64,000 nt of DNA from Trebonia sp963843745 (GCA_963843745.1 CAWJLP010000004.1:105043-169042), one strand, 5' to 3'. Counted from the stretch's first letter, positions 35,186 to 44,603 are shown. Numbers and translations are program-made. The notes: a model not told the origin generated them from the sequence alone.

Positions 35186-36121
35186 TTAAGCGATCGCCAG
35201 CAGCAGCAGCGGCGTCAGGACAAGCGCGGCGGCGGTCAGCACGACCAAGGCCTGGGCGGCGCGGGACAGCGGCGGCGGCGGCGCGAGCAGCCGGTTGACC
35301 CGCGCCGTGAGCTCGCCCTCCGCGGCGGACAGCGCTCCCGCGGGACACTGCGCGCCGGCGGTGCCGAACCGCAGCAGCGCGGTGGCCAGTTCCCTGGCGA
35401 ACAGGCCGCGGACCCGCAGCGCGCGATCGTCGGCCATCATCTCGACGAGCAGCGCGACCGTGCGGTACCCCTGCGTGATTACCCGGGACCGGGGGAACGT
35501 GCGGCGCAGCGAAGTGAACGGGATCAGCACCAGGTCATGCCTGGCGCGCAGGTGAGCGCGTTCGTGCGCGAGCACCGCGGCCAGCTCGGCGGGGGCAAGC
35601 AGTTCCAGGGTGCCTGCACTCACGACGATCTGGGACCTGATGCCCGGCAGGCAGTACGCGGCGGCGGCCGGGTAGTCGATGACGAGCGCTCCCGGCGCCT
35701 TCGGGTCGCCGCGCGCGAGCAGTGCGAGCAGTTCCCGTTGGCGGCGCCTGGCGGTGATCGCGTCGGCGAACGCGATCACCAGCATCCACGACAGCACCGA
35801 AAGCAGCGCGAACCCGGCGGCGAGCATCGCGAGCCGCAGGGTGGCGATCAGCGGCGGCTGGTGCGGCTGGAGCAACTGGCCCGACGCGAGCCTGCCCAGG
35901 CCGCCGAACACCCCGGCGAACCGCGTCTGCTGGCCGTCAACGCCTACCGTGAGCAGCGCGCCGATCGCGGCGAGACCGCCCGCGAGGCCAAGGGCCTGCC
36001 ACAGCAAAATCGCGGTCGCCGGGGACCTGCACGGCCAAGCGGCGCGCGTCAGCGCGCGCGCACTTCGCGCGCTCCCCACGGCGACCACGGCGAGAAGCGC
36101 CGCGACGGCCAGTCCCCCCAT
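35186..36121 (-). CDS. M56-family (BlaR1-like) membrane metallopeptidase
   Basis: 311 residues. Hydrophobic helices lie at the N-terminus, around residues 95-120 and at the C-terminal end; the zinc motif HERAH (in AAVLAHERAHLRARHD) lies between. M56 peptidases cleave partner repressors such as BlaI after sensing a signal. It has no C-terminal penicillin-binding sensor, so beta-lactam sensing cannot be claimed. Its start lies inside the 3' end of the BlaI-like gene, so the two are translated together. Confidence 0.85.
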   Translation of the reverse strand: MGGLAVAALLAVVAVGSARSARALTRAAWPCRSPATAILLWQALGLAGGLAAIGALLTVGVDGQQTRFAGVFGGLGRLASGQLLQPHQPPLIATLRLAMLAAGFALLSVLSWMLVIAFADAITARRRQRELLALLARGDPKAPGALVIDYPAAAAYCLPGIRSQIVVSAGTLELLAPAELAAVLAHERAHLRARHDLVLIPFTSLRRTFPRSRVITQGYRTVALLVEMMADDRALRVRGLFARELATALLRFGTAGAQCPAGALSAAEGELTARVNRLLAPPPPLSRAAQALVVLTAAALVLTPLLLLAIA

Positions 36122-36516
36122 AATCCGATCCCGCTGTCTCCCTCTGACCGCTGCCCGTCCTGCTCTCGATCGAGCCGGGACAGCGCGTCGAGCAGCACGA
36201 CGGCCTCCGCGCCTGACACGCTCTGCGCGAACCTGGCGAGCGCTGCGTCACGGTCGCCGGTCTGCTCAAGCGCGGTCAGCATCAGTTCCGCCACGTAGGC
36301 CTCCCGGGTCGCGGCGGGCCGGTACCGCCAGGCGCGGCCGTCCCGTTCCCTGCGCGCGAACCCCTTCTTCGCCAGCCGGTCGAGCACGGTCATCACTGTG
36401 GTATGAGCTAGATTGCGCTGGGTGAGCCCGTTGCTGACCTGTCTGACGGTCAATGACGACTCGGTTTGCCAGAGGACTTCCATGATGGCCCGCTCTAGGT
36501 CGCCCAGCCTGTTCAC
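36049..36516 (-). CDS. BlaI/MecI-family transcriptional repressor
   Basis: 155 residues from a GTG at 36516. The winged helix is typical: LGDLERAIMEVLW, LTVRQVSNGL, HTTVMTVLDRLAKKGFARRERDGRAWRY. The partner M56 peptidase overlaps by about 70 bases, forming the repressor-protease pair. TACAGT lies about 6 bases before the GTG and may be a -10 element. The start is only 4 bases after the transporter stop, so read-through is also possible. Confidence 0.9.
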   Translation of the reverse strand: MNRLGDLERAIMEVLWQTESSLTVRQVSNGLTQRNLAHTTVMTVLDRLAKKGFARRERDGRAWRYRPAATREAYVAELMLTALEQTGDRDAALARFAQSVSGAEAVVLLDALSRLDREQDGQRSEGDSGIGLWGDWPSRRFSPWSPWGAREVRAR

Positions 36517-36520
36517 GTCG

Positions 36521-37474
36521 TTACTGTACCGTCGAAGGCGCTTCTGTGACCAGTGGTGCGGCCTCGGACGCCAGTGGTGACTTGGCGATCTGCACGCACC
36601 CGTAGATGATCGCCCCGAGCGCGATGAACTGCGGCACCAGCCACCATCCGTCACGTAGCACCTCGCCGAACAGGGTGACGCCGTAGGCAATGCTGATCAG
36701 GGCGTCGCCGACGGTGAGCATCGGCTGCGAGGCGACCAGGCTGCCCGCCTGCAGGGCGTTCTGCAGCAGGAAGAGCGAGCCCACGCCAGCCAGCGCGACC
36801 GCGTAGATGTGCCAGCTGGTGAAGAACTCGGCCACCCCCTGGTTCAGGTCGGCCATCGCGTTCTTCAGCAGCGCCGCGGTCAGCGCGTACCCGCAGGCGG
36901 CGGCGAGTCCGAGCAGCGCGGCCCGCGGCTCGCCTCGCAGGCCAACCGCCGTGCTGATCAGCACGGCCTCGAAGGCGGCCGTGACGATCAGCGCGATCAT
37001 CCAGCTCGTATCCCGCGCGGAATCGATGGCGCCACTCGGCTGCGCGGCGGCCAGCCCGCCGCCGAGGGCGACGGTGGTGATGATGATCGCGCGCCAGGGG
37101 AGCAGGTGGAGCGAATCGCGGCCCCTGAACAGCAGGGTGGAGAGCATGAGCGTGAGCGGCAGCTCGATGATGAAGATCGGCTGGACCAAGGCGATCGGGC
37201 CGAAGGCAAGGGCGGTCGCCTGGGCTACCGCGGCGACGATCACCATGGCGATCCCGGCCAGCCACACCCGGCGGTGCATCAGGTCGGCGATCAGGGAGAC
37301 GTGCATGGACCGTTCCAGCGGCACCTGCGCGGCCGCCTTGCGCTGCAGGACCGCCGCGACGGCGTTGCTCGCCGCGGTGAGCAGGGCGAAGATGACGCAG
37401 AGCAGCTCGTCGACGGTTACGTGGACGTGCACCTGGTGCACGCTCACGTCGAAGGGTAGCTGCTGCACGCTCAC
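36521..37474 (-). CDS. DMT-family transporter
   Basis: 317 residues from a GTG at 37474 that overlaps the YbjN gene stop (GTGA). About nine or ten membrane helices of EamA/NIPA-like type are visible (LLCVIFALLTAASNAVAAVL, FIIELPLTLMLSTLLF, MLTVGDALISIAYGVTLFGEVL). Substrate unknown. It is downstream of mshA and the YbjN gene in one leftward unit. Confidence 0.8.
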   Translation of the reverse strand: MSVQQLPFDVSVHQVHVHVTVDELLCVIFALLTAASNAVAAVLQRKAAAQVPLERSMHVSLIADLMHRRVWLAGIAMVIVAAVAQATALAFGPIALVQPIFIIELPLTLMLSTLLFRGRDSLHLLPWRAIIITTVALGGGLAAAQPSGAIDSARDTSWMIALIVTAAFEAVLISTAVGLRGEPRAALLGLAAACGYALTAALLKNAMADLNQGVAEFFTSWHIYAVALAGVGSLFLLQNALQAGSLVASQPMLTVGDALISIAYGVTLFGEVLRDGWWLVPQFIALGAIIYGCVQIAKSPLASEAAPLVTEAPSTVQ

Positions 37475-37971
37475 GGCAGGTCCGCCTGATTGTCGCCCTT
37501 GATGAGCGCGGCGAAGGGAAGCAAGTTGGCCAGGCTTTCGCCGCGCTTTTCCCGCCACGCCCATTCCCGCCTGATGGCGGAGCCGAAACCAAGCTTAAGC
37601 GCCTCGTTGAACGACTCGTCCGAGTACGTGAGCACGCAGCCGAGCAGCCGGTCGATCTCGTCGTCGGTGATCGCCGCCAGCGGGAGCCGGCCCGTCAGGT
37701 AGACGTCGCCCGTGCGGTCCACCGCGAAGTGCACGCCGAACAGCCGCCCGTTGCGCTCGAGCAGGAAGCGGTAGAAGGCAGCGTGGTTCTCGTCGGGCTG
37801 ACGGCAGAAGAACGCCTCCACTTGGAGGCTGTGCTCGCCGGCGATCAGCCAGGTCATCGTGGCGAGCTTGTGCTCGCCAGCCAGGCGGACCAGGTAGGCA
37901 CCGGGCTCGGGCTGGGTGTACTCCAGGCCGAGCCTGCCGAGCACCTCCCCCAGGGTGTCGCGCGGTGCCAT
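37471..37971 (-). CDS. YbjN domain protein
   Basis: 166 residues, ATG at 37971, 5 bases after the mshA stop. The alpha/beta YbjN fold (resembling type III secretion chaperones) shows as LATMTWLIAGEHSLQVEAFFCR, FYRFLLERNGRLFGVHFAVD and DVYLTGRLPLAAITDDEIDRLLG. It matches Rv0487, which follows mshA in mycobacteria. Molecular role unknown. Confidence 0.88.
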   Translation of the reverse strand: MAPRDTLGEVLGRLGLEYTQPEPGAYLVRLAGEHKLATMTWLIAGEHSLQVEAFFCRQPDENHAAFYRFLLERNGRLFGVHFAVDRTGDVYLTGRLPLAAITDDEIDRLLGCVLTYSDESFNEALKLGFGSAIRREWAWREKRGESLANLLPFAALIKGDNQADLP

Positions 37972-37976
37972 GTCCG

Positions 37977-39302
37977 TTACGCCCTGACCTGTGCCGCTGT
38001 CTCGTCCATGGCACCGGTATACACCGTGGCCAGCCGGTCTACGGTCGCGGACCAGCCGAAGGTGGACGCGTGTCGGAGCGCGCCCTTCGAAAGGGCGTGC
38101 AGCCGCCGCGGCGTCCGTACCAGCCGCCTGATCGCCTGCGCCCAGTCCGCCGGGTCGTGGCTGTGCACCAGGACACCCGAGTAATCGTCCCTGACGACGG
38201 TGCGCAGCCCGCCCACGCTGGCCGCCACCACGGGTGTGCCGCACGCCTGCGCCTCGAGTGCGACAAGCCCGAACGACTCCGAGTGCGACGGGGTCAGCAC
38301 GACCGTGGCCGCGCGATACCAGTCAGCGAGTTCGGCCTGCGGGCAAGGCGGCTCGAACCGGACGATATCGGTGATCCCGAGCTTGGCCGCCAGCTCACGC
38401 ATCCGGTCGGGATCGGCGCGCTCCGATCGCCCGCTCGGGCCGCCGACCAGCACCACCAGCAGCCGCTTGGCGAGTTCCGGCTCGGCCTCGATCAGCCGGG
38501 CCGCGGCCTTGAGCACGACGTCGGGCCCCTTGAGGGGCTGCACCCGGCCGGCGAACATCAGCACCACAGCGTCCGCCGCGATGCCGAGCTTGCGCCGTAT
38601 CGCGGCCTTGGCGCCATGCCCGCCGGGGGTGAAGACGCTCAGGTCCGCGCCAGGGCTGACGGTCCTGACCTTGGCCGGGTCAGCGCCGTAAAGCTCGGTG
38701 AGCTGGCGCGCCTCTTCCGTCGTGTTGGCGATCAGCCGGTCGGCCGTGGCCACCACGTCGAGTTCGCCGCGGATCCTGTCGTCGGGCTCGGCGGCGTCGC
38801 CGGCCGCCAGCGCCGCGTTCTTCACCTTGCCCAGCGTGTGCATGGACTGCACCAGGGGCACGCCCCAGCGCTCCTTCGCTACCGACCCGACCTTGCCGGA
38901 CAGCCAGTAGTGCGCGTGCACCAGGTCGTACCTGCCGGGGTCGGCCTCCGCCTCGGCGCGCAGCACCTCGAGGGTGAACTCGCAGACCTGGGCGGGCAGG
39001 TCGGTCTTGTCGAGCTCCTCGAACGGGCCGGCGACGACGCTGCGGACCAGGACACCGGGGGCGATCTCGGTCAGCGGCGGGGTGTCCCGGCAGACCGCCC
39101 TGGTGAAGATGTCGACTTCGATGCCGCGGGCCGCGAGCCGTTTGGCCACCTCGACGACGTACACGTTCAGGCCGCCCGCGTCACCGGTGCCCGGCTGGTC
39201 GAGTGGTGACGTGTGGACGCTGAGAGTGGCGATCCTTCGGGGGACCTTCGGGATATTCAGGACGCGCCTAGGCACCGTTGACACAGTTGTAACCAACTCC
39301 AC
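37977..39302 (-). CDS. mshA: D-inositol-3-phosphate glycosyltransferase (mycothiol synthesis)
   Basis: About 441 residues, GT4 glycosyltransferase. It joins GlcNAc from UDP-GlcNAc to 1L-inositol-1-phosphate, the first step of mycothiol synthesis. Motifs: LSVHTSPLDQPGTGDAGGLNVYV, HAHYWLSG, FAGRVQPLKGPD, SHSESFGLVALEAQACGTPVVAA. The start is uncertain: GTG 39302 is used, but a GTG at about 39281 would remove seven unconserved residues. It runs divergently from gpmA. Confidence 0.94.
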   Translation of the reverse strand: MELVTTVSTVPRRVLNIPKVPRRIATLSVHTSPLDQPGTGDAGGLNVYVVEVAKRLAARGIEVDIFTRAVCRDTPPLTEIAPGVLVRSVVAGPFEELDKTDLPAQVCEFTLEVLRAEAEADPGRYDLVHAHYWLSGKVGSVAKERWGVPLVQSMHTLGKVKNAALAAGDAAEPDDRIRGELDVVATADRLIANTTEEARQLTELYGADPAKVRTVSPGADLSVFTPGGHGAKAAIRRKLGIAADAVVLMFAGRVQPLKGPDVVLKAAARLIEAEPELAKRLLVVLVGGPSGRSERADPDRMRELAAKLGITDIVRFEPPCPQAELADWYRAATVVLTPSHSESFGLVALEAQACGTPVVAASVGGLRTVVRDDYSGVLVHSHDPADWAQAIRRLVRTPRRLHALSKGALRHASTFGWSATVDRLATVYTGAMDETAAQVRA

Positions 39303-39376
39303 CCGCCCGATTCGTGTTCCCTTACTGTTCCTGGCTTCACAACATGGTCTACCTGACCGAAGTCCCCGCGCGCGGG

Positions 39377-39403
39377 TTGTGTTCCCATGCCGTCAGCTAG
39401 GCT
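39377..39403 (+). promoter_or_regulatory. Likely gpmA promoter (leaderless)
   Basis: TAGGCT (39398-39403) lies 7 bases before the ATG, with TTGTGT at 39377-39382 upstream (15-base spacer). The short distance suggests a leaderless mRNA. Confidence 0.4.
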
Positions 39404-39410
39404 GACCGGC

Positions 39411-40154
39411 ATGGGAACCCTCGTGCTGCTGCGCCACGGTGAAAGTGAGTGGAATACCAAGGGCCTGTTCACCGGCTGGGTCGACGTAGGCCTCTCGCCC
39501 AAGGGCGCGCAGGAAGCAGCGACCGGGGGGCGGATGGTCGCCGACGCCGGGCTCCGCCCCGACGTCGTGCACACGTCGGTGCTCACCCGCGCGATCCAGA
39601 CCGCGAACGTCGCGCTCGAAGCCGCCGGGCTGAGCTGGCTGCCCGTGCTGCGCTCGTGGCGGCTGAACGAGCGCCACTACGGCGCTCTGCAGGGCAAGGA
39701 CAAGGCGCAGACCCGCGAGGAGTTCGGCGACGAGCAGTTCATGATCTGGCGCCGGTCATACGATGTTCCGCCGCCGCCGATCCCTGACGACGACCCGCTG
39801 TCCCAGGCGGGCGACCCCAGGTACGCGACGTTGCCGCCTGAGCTGATGCCGCGGACCGAATGCCTTCGCGATGTCGTAGCCCGGATGCTGCCGTACTGGT
39901 ACGACGCCATCGTGCCGGACCTGTGTGCTGGCCGAACGGTCCTGGTAGTGGCCCACGGCAACTCGCTGCGCGCGCTGGTCAAGCACCTGGACGGGATCAG
40001 CGACGCGGCGATCGCCGAACTCAACATTCCCACCGGGATCCCGCTGCTCTACGAGCTCGACGCGTCGTCCCGCCCGCTGCCGCCTGGCGGCCGCTACCTT
40101 GACCCGGAGGCGGCGGTAGCCGCGGCCGAGGCGGTCAAGAACCAGGGCCGCTGA
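39411..40154 (+). CDS. gpmA: 2,3-bisphosphoglycerate-dependent phosphoglycerate mutase
   Basis: 247 residues from the ATG at 39411 (MGTLVLLRHGESEWN). The phosphohistidine motif LRHGESEWN, SVLTRAIQTAN, RLNERHYGALQGKDK and the second histidine in VVAHGNSLRALVKHL are complete. It interconverts 3- and 2-phosphoglycerate in glycolysis. Order mshA-YbjN-gpm-senX3-regX3 equals Rv0486-Rv0491. Confidence 0.95.
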   Translation: MGTLVLLRHGESEWNTKGLFTGWVDVGLSPKGAQEAATGGRMVADAGLRPDVVHTSVLTRAIQTANVALEAAGLSWLPVLRSWRLNERHYGALQGKDKAQTREEFGDEQFMIWRRSYDVPPPPIPDDDPLSQAGDPRYATLPPELMPRTECLRDVVARMLPYWYDAIVPDLCAGRTVLVVAHGNSLRALVKHLDGISDAAIAELNIPTGIPLLYELDASSRPLPPGGRYLDPEAAVAAAEAVKNQGR

Positions 40155-40321
40155 CCCGCCAGTCTTTCGCGGAGGTTGCTCTTGTCTGTACGACACCTGG
40201 CTGAAGCGGGTCTGCCAGGTGAACATCCGGAAAAGAGTGAAATTTCCCGCAACCTCCCGATTGTCGGCGACCCGCCCCGTCCGCATACCATCAGATACGT
40301 GAGTGTGGACTGGTCACACCG

Positions 40322-41500
40322 GTGTGCGTCGGCGCGGCCGACCGCATCATCGCTGGTCCGGAACATAACGTGGCGCTGAGGACACGGAATGGCGCCGGAG
40401 TAAGGCAGCCGCGAAGCGCACGCCTGCGTGCGGCCCAGCAGCCGGCGAGGCTGCCGCCAGGTATTGCCTCCGTCCTGTCCGTGCTCTCCTCGTCCGCTGT
40501 CGTCGTGGACAGCGAAGACCGCGTCCTGCGCGCCAGCGCCGCGGCCCGCGCGTTCGGCATCGTCAAGGGTGACCGGCTGATGGTAAGCGAGCTGCTGGCC
40601 CTGGCGCGCCAGGTCCGCCGCGACGGAGAGATCCGGGAGGGCGAGTTCGAGGTCCCGGTGCCCAGGTTCGGCGGGCGGACCACCAGCTTCGCGGTACGCG
40701 TCGCCCCGTTGTCGGGGACGGTCGGCGGCGGCGGCCTTGTCCTGCTGCTCGCCGAAGACCAGACGGAGAGCCGCCGGGTCGAAGAGGTCCGCAGGGACTT
40801 CGTCGCGAACGTCAGCCACGAGCTCAAGACCCCGGTTGGCGCCCTCGCCCTGCTCGCCGAGACGATCGAAGACGCCGCCGATGACGCCGACGCGGTCCGC
40901 AGGTTCGCGGGCAGGATGCGCCAGGAGGCGGCCAGGCTGACCTTCCTCGTGCAGGACCTCATCACACTGTCCCGCATCCAGGCGGCGGAGCCGGTCCCCG
41001 ACCCGCACCCGGTCGAGGTGGACGCGGTGGTCGCCGAGGCGATCGACCGGTGCCGGATGAAGGCGAACGCGCGCGGGATCACGCTCGCCTCCATCGGAGT
41101 CCGCGGGCTGAGCGTCCTCGGCGAAGAGGACCTGCTGGTGACCGCCCTGCGGAATCTGCTGGAAAACGCCGTGGTCTACAGCCCGGAACGCACGCGGGTA
41201 GTGGTATGCGTGAAGAAGCCTGGCGACGGCGGCGTCGAGATCAGCGTGACCGACCAGGGCATCGGCATCCCGGAACGTGATCTGGAACGAATATTTGAAC
41301 GCTTCTACCGCGTCGACCCGGCCCGTTCACGGGCCACCGGCGGCACCGGGCTCGGGCTCGCCATCGTGAAGCACGTAACGGCCGCCCACGGCGGCCGCGT
41401 TACTGTGCGGAGCGTGGAGGGCGCGGGCTCAACCTTCACCCTGTGGCTACCCTTGCGGAGCGAGCATGATGGCACGAGCGCCGATCGGGTCCGCGCCTAG
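40322..41500 (+). CDS. senX3: SenX3-like sensor histidine kinase without membrane helices
   Basis: About 392 residues. A PAS-like segment (AVVVDSEDRVLRASAAARAFGI) leads to the HisKA box FVANVSHELKTPVGAL with the phospho-His, then N (ALRNLLENAVVYS), G1 (DQGIGIP), F (IFERFYRVD) and G2 (GGTGLGLAIVKHV) boxes. SenX3 normally starts with two membrane helices; none is visible here, and the sequence upstream of 40322 encodes none. The true start may be later (GTG at about 40370). It pairs with regX3 for phosphate-starvation signalling by analogy. Confidence 0.88.
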   Translation: MCVGAADRIIAGPEHNVALRTRNGAGVRQPRSARLRAAQQPARLPPGIASVLSVLSSSAVVVDSEDRVLRASAAARAFGIVKGDRLMVSELLALARQVRRDGEIREGEFEVPVPRFGGRTTSFAVRVAPLSGTVGGGGLVLLLAEDQTESRRVEEVRRDFVANVSHELKTPVGALALLAETIEDAADDADAVRRFAGRMRQEAARLTFLVQDLITLSRIQAAEPVPDPHPVEVDAVVAEAIDRCRMKANARGITLASIGVRGLSVLGEEDLLVTALRNLLENAVVYSPERTRVVVCVKKPGDGGVEISVTDQGIGIPERDLERIFERFYRVDPARSRATGGTGLGLAIVKHVTAAHGGRVTVRSVEGAGSTFTLWLPLRSEHDGTSADRVRA

Positions 41501-41534
41501 TACTTCCGCCCTTATCCCGTCAGGAGGGACTTTC

Positions 41535-42221
41535 GTGACACGCGTGCTCGTGGTCGAGGACGAGGAGTCGTTCAGCGACGCGATCTCGTACATGCTCCGC
41601 AAGGAGGGGTTCGAGGTGGCCGTCTGCGCGACCGGTCCCGATGCGCTCGAGACCTTCGACCGCACCGGCGCCGACCTCGTGCTGCTCGACCTGATGCTGC
41701 CTGGCCTGCCCGGTAGTGAGGTGTGCCGGTCGCTGCGCGAACGGTCCAGCGTGCCAGTCATCATGCTGACCGCGAAGGACAGCGAGATCGACAAGGTGGT
41801 CGGCCTGGAGCTTGGCGCCGACGACTACGTGACCAAGCCCTTCTCCTCCCGCGAGCTCGTCGCCAGGATGCGCGCGGTGCTGCGCCGCCGCGGCGATGTC
41901 GAGGAGGTGGCCGAGGCGACGCTCGAGGCGGGCCCGGTCCGGATGGACGTGGAGCGGCACGTGGTCAGCGTCCGCGGCGCCCCCGTCCAGCTTCCGCTCA
42001 AGGAGTTCGAACTGCTCCAGGTGCTGCTGCGCAACGCCGACCGGGTGCTCACCAGGATGCAGCTCATCGACCGGGTGTGGGGCGCGGACTACGTGGGCGA
42101 CACCAAAACCCTGGACGTCCACATCAAGCGGCTCCGCGCCAAGGTCGAGACCGACCCGGCCAAGCCGCGGCACATCGTCACCGTCCGCGGGCTCGGCTAC
42201 AAGTTCGAGTCGGTTGGCTGA
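41535..42221 (+). CDS. regX3: RegX3-like OmpR-family response regulator
   Basis: 228 residues from a GTG at 41535, with AGGAGG 7 bases upstream. The receiver domain has the acidic pocket VVEDEES, the phospho-Asp in LVLLDLMLPGLPG and the Lys in DYVTKPF. The winged helix has LPLKEFELLQVLLRNADRVLTR and HIKRLRAKVE. It acts with the SenX3-like kinase 34 bases upstream. Inferred regulon: phosphate uptake genes. Confidence 0.93.
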   Translation: MTRVLVVEDEESFSDAISYMLRKEGFEVAVCATGPDALETFDRTGADLVLLDLMLPGLPGSEVCRSLRERSSVPVIMLTAKDSEIDKVVGLELGADDYVTKPFSSRELVARMRAVLRRRGDVEEVAEATLEAGPVRMDVERHVVSVRGAPVQLPLKEFELLQVLLRNADRVLTRMQLIDRVWGADYVGDTKTLDVHIKRLRAKVETDPAKPRHIVTVRGLGYKFESVG

Positions 42222-42292
42222 GCCGTCTGTTCCTGCCTGAGGCTCCGGCGCCCGGCTCCGGCCGGGACGCCGGCTACGGCGTAGCCGTGCCG

Positions 42293-42907
42293 CTAGCTCG
42301 TGGGCGTAGGCGTGGGCGTAGCTGTGGCCGTCCCGCTGGCCGTAGGCGTCGGCGTGGCCGTGGCCGTGGCGCTGGGCACGACGACCGGCGGCGGGGAGTA
42401 ACTCGAGAAGTAGTACGCCTGCGCCTCCACCGGGACGTCCAGCGTCACCGAGCCCGCGTGCGCGAAGTCAAGGGTGAGCGGGATGGCCTCGCCGCCGGAC
42501 AGCGGCTTGGCCAGGTCGCTGAGCACGAGCTGCGGTTCCGGGCCGGTCAGGTTGACCTCGGATTGCACCGGGAGGCTCACCGTGCCGCCGGTCACCTGGA
42601 CGCTGGAGGCCCAGCCCGACGCGTGGACGCCCGTCAGCTCGTCGTCACCCGTCCCGCCGTTGTAGAGCGAGAGGAACAGGCTGGCGGACGAGCCGGTCGG
42701 CAATGTCGCGCCGAGCGGCGCGCCGAGCACGAAGACGTCGCTGATCGAGATCTCGTTAACGGTGGCGGTCGCGCCAACCGAGGCCGGGTGGAACTCAAGC
42801 GTCGGCGCGTTGTTCCCGGCCTCGCACCCGGCGATGCCCGAGATCAGCAGGGCCACGGCGCCGATCAGCAGCCCTTTGGCGACGGTTTTCCCGGAACTGC
42901 GGACCAC
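42293..42907 (-). CDS. Lipoprotein of the PCuAC/DUF461-like group
   Basis: 204 residues from a GTG at 42907, with GAGGAGG 9 bases upstream. A signal peptide (GLLIGAVALLISGIAGC) ends in lipobox IAGC, Cys at about residue 28. The mature part begins EAGNNAPTLEFHP and has a beta-rich domain like actinobacterial lipoproteins related to copper chaperone PCuAC; the metal-binding Met/His set is not evident. The C-terminus is a Thr/Pro/Ala repeat tail encoded by GTGGCCGTGGCC-type repeats. Confidence 0.75.
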   Translation of the reverse strand: MVRSSGKTVAKGLLIGAVALLISGIAGCEAGNNAPTLEFHPASVGATATVNEISISDVFVLGAPLGATLPTGSSASLFLSLYNGGTGDDELTGVHASGWASSVQVTGGTVSLPVQSEVNLTGPEPQLVLSDLAKPLSGGEAIPLTLDFAHAGSVTLDVPVEAQAYYFSSYSPPPVVVPSATATATPTPTASGTATATPTPTPTS

Positions 42908-43071
42908 GGCGGATGCCTCCTCGGTAACGGTGACGGGATTGGCGGATTCGCTCCCGTTACGACCACCTGGCCTGCCAGTCAACTACAGGCCGTAGAAATG
43001 CTAGCAGTACCGTTTCCGCGCCCCTGGGGGTGGCGTTATTGTTTCCGCGCTCTTCTCCGCGGGGACGTGAA

Positions 43072-43794
43072 TCACCGGCCGGGCTGGCTCAATTCGCGCA
43101 GCGCCGAGGTGAGCTGGAAGTCCGCGGGCAGGTTAGTCCGGGCCTGCGCGGTGGCGTCGCTGTAGACGAGCAGCACGGTGAGGGCGGCCGGGTGATACGC
43201 CGCGCCAAGCAGGTTGCCCGCGTCGTAGACAGAAAGCGCGGCGCCCTCGCCGTACTGTGCGGTCAGGTCGGCCAGCTGCGGCATCGCCGCGCCGGACGCG
43301 ACGAAATAGAGGCTCACCTGCGCCTCGGTCGCCTGGTCGGCCAGGCGGCGCAGCGCCGGCCCGCAGTCGCAGCCGGCCGGGATCAGCGCCAGCGCCGAGC
43401 TCACCAGGTTCCGCGCCGGCACGGCTTCGCCGTCAATCCGGACGTTTCCCGCGGGCAGCTCGGTCAGCCCCGGTGGCGTGCTGGCCGCGGCCTGCGGATT
43501 GCTCACGGTCGGCGCCTTCGCGGGACTGATGGTCATCACCGAGAGCATCGCGCCCGCGAGCATCGACAGCGCGACGCAGGTCGCGATCAGCGGCAGGATC
43601 GCGGCCTGCCCGCCGATCCCGCGCCGGCGCAGCGGGCCGAACAGGCGCATGGTCCGCTGCCGCCGGCGCTTGGCGCGCAGCTCGCGACGATAGGCGAGCA
43701 CATCGCGGTCCAGGTCCCTGGCGTCGTCAGGGATCACGATGTTCACCGGGGGCAGGCTTCCGTCGTCCCGCCCCGGGCCGCTGGCGAAGCTCAC
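43072..43794 (-). CDS. Membrane-anchored hypothetical protein
   Basis: About 240 residues; GTG at 43794 is chosen because GAAGAGG lies 5 bases upstream. A cytosolic N-terminus with a basic stretch (RRELRAKRRRQRTMRLFG) precedes one helix (AAILPLIATCVALSMLAGAML), then an extracytoplasmic domain with CDCGP and VSLYFVASG. The alternating alpha/beta pattern recalls a thioredoxin-like fold, but no catalytic CxxC is seen (CDC only). It is divergent from carD. Function unknown. Confidence 0.6.
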   Translation of the reverse strand: MSFASGPGRDDGSLPPVNIVIPDDARDLDRDVLAYRRELRAKRRRQRTMRLFGPLRRRGIGGQAAILPLIATCVALSMLAGAMLSVMTISPAKAPTVSNPQAAASTPPGLTELPAGNVRIDGEAVPARNLVSSALALIPAGCDCGPALRRLADQATEAQVSLYFVASGAAMPQLADLTAQYGEGAALSVYDAGNLLGAAYHPAALTVLLVYSDATAQARTNLPADFQLTSALRELSQPGR

Positions 43795-44120
43795 TGGCAC
43801 CTCTTCCGGCTGCGGCCGCAGGCTACGGACCCTCTCTCCAGTATGGGCTAGCCGGGGACCGCCTGCCGACCCGCGGGACCCGATTTCCAGATCGAGGCTA
43901 GATCGTCGGGTAGACTGGATATCTGTCGCAACTGCGACGAACGATAACCGTGGTACTGGCGGCCAGCCTCCGGGCATGCCGTGCCCGGCTGGCTAAGGTG
44001 CCTACCGAGCACTGGTATGCTCGAAATTTGCGCATTGACCTGCGTATTCGCCACTCAGGGCGTTTTATCGGTGAGCCGGTTCGTGGTAAGATAGCCTTCA
44101 GCGGAAGGGGTACTTGCCAG

Positions 44121-44603
44121 ATGTCTTTTAAGGTCGGCGATACCGTCGTTTATCCCCACCATGGGGCAGCTCGCATCGAAGCCGTCGAGACTCGCACGAT
44201 CAAGGGCGAGGATAGAACCTATCTGGTCCTGAAGGTCGACAAGGGTGACCTGACCGTACGGGTACCTGCGGACAACGCGGAACTTGTCGGTGTGCGGGAC
44301 GTGGTGGGACAGGAAGGGCTAGAGCGGGTGTTCGAGGTGCTCCGTGCGCCGCACACCGAGGAGCCCACGAACTGGTCGCGGCGGTACAAGGCCAACCTGG
44401 AAAAGCTCGCCTCCGGTGACGTGAACAAGGTCGCCGAGGTGGTCAGGGACCTGTGGCGCAGGGACAAGGAGCGCGGGCTGTCCGCTGGAGAGAAGCGGAT
44501 GCTCGCGAAGGCTCGCCAGATCCTGGTCAGTGAGCTGGCGCTCGCAGAGAAGACCAACGAGGACAAGGCCGAGGCCCTCCTCGATGAAGTCCTAACCAGC
44601 TAG
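44121..44603 (+). CDS. carD: CarD-family RNA polymerase-binding regulator
   Basis: 160 residues from the ATG at 44121, after GGAAGGGG. The N-terminal RID domain begins MSFKVGDTVVYPHHGAARIEA; the C-terminal helical domain has NWSRRYKANLEKL and VVRDLWRRDKERGLS with the conserved Trp. CarD binds the beta subunit and stabilises open promoter complexes, especially at rRNA genes. ispF follows; the usual ispD between them is missing. Confidence 0.95.
   Translation: MSFKVGDTVVYPHHGAARIEAVETRTIKGEDRTYLVLKVDKGDLTVRVPADNAELVGVRDVVGQEGLERVFEVLRAPHTEEPTNWSRRYKANLEKLASGDVNKVAEVVRDLWRRDKERGLSAGEKRMLAKARQILVSELALAEKTNEDKAEALLDEVLTS

Noticed and set aside
35186..36516. Beta-lactam resistance system
   Set aside because: The BlaI/M56 pair lacks a penicillin-sensing domain and no beta-lactamase gene is nearby; such pairs are widespread in actinobacteria.
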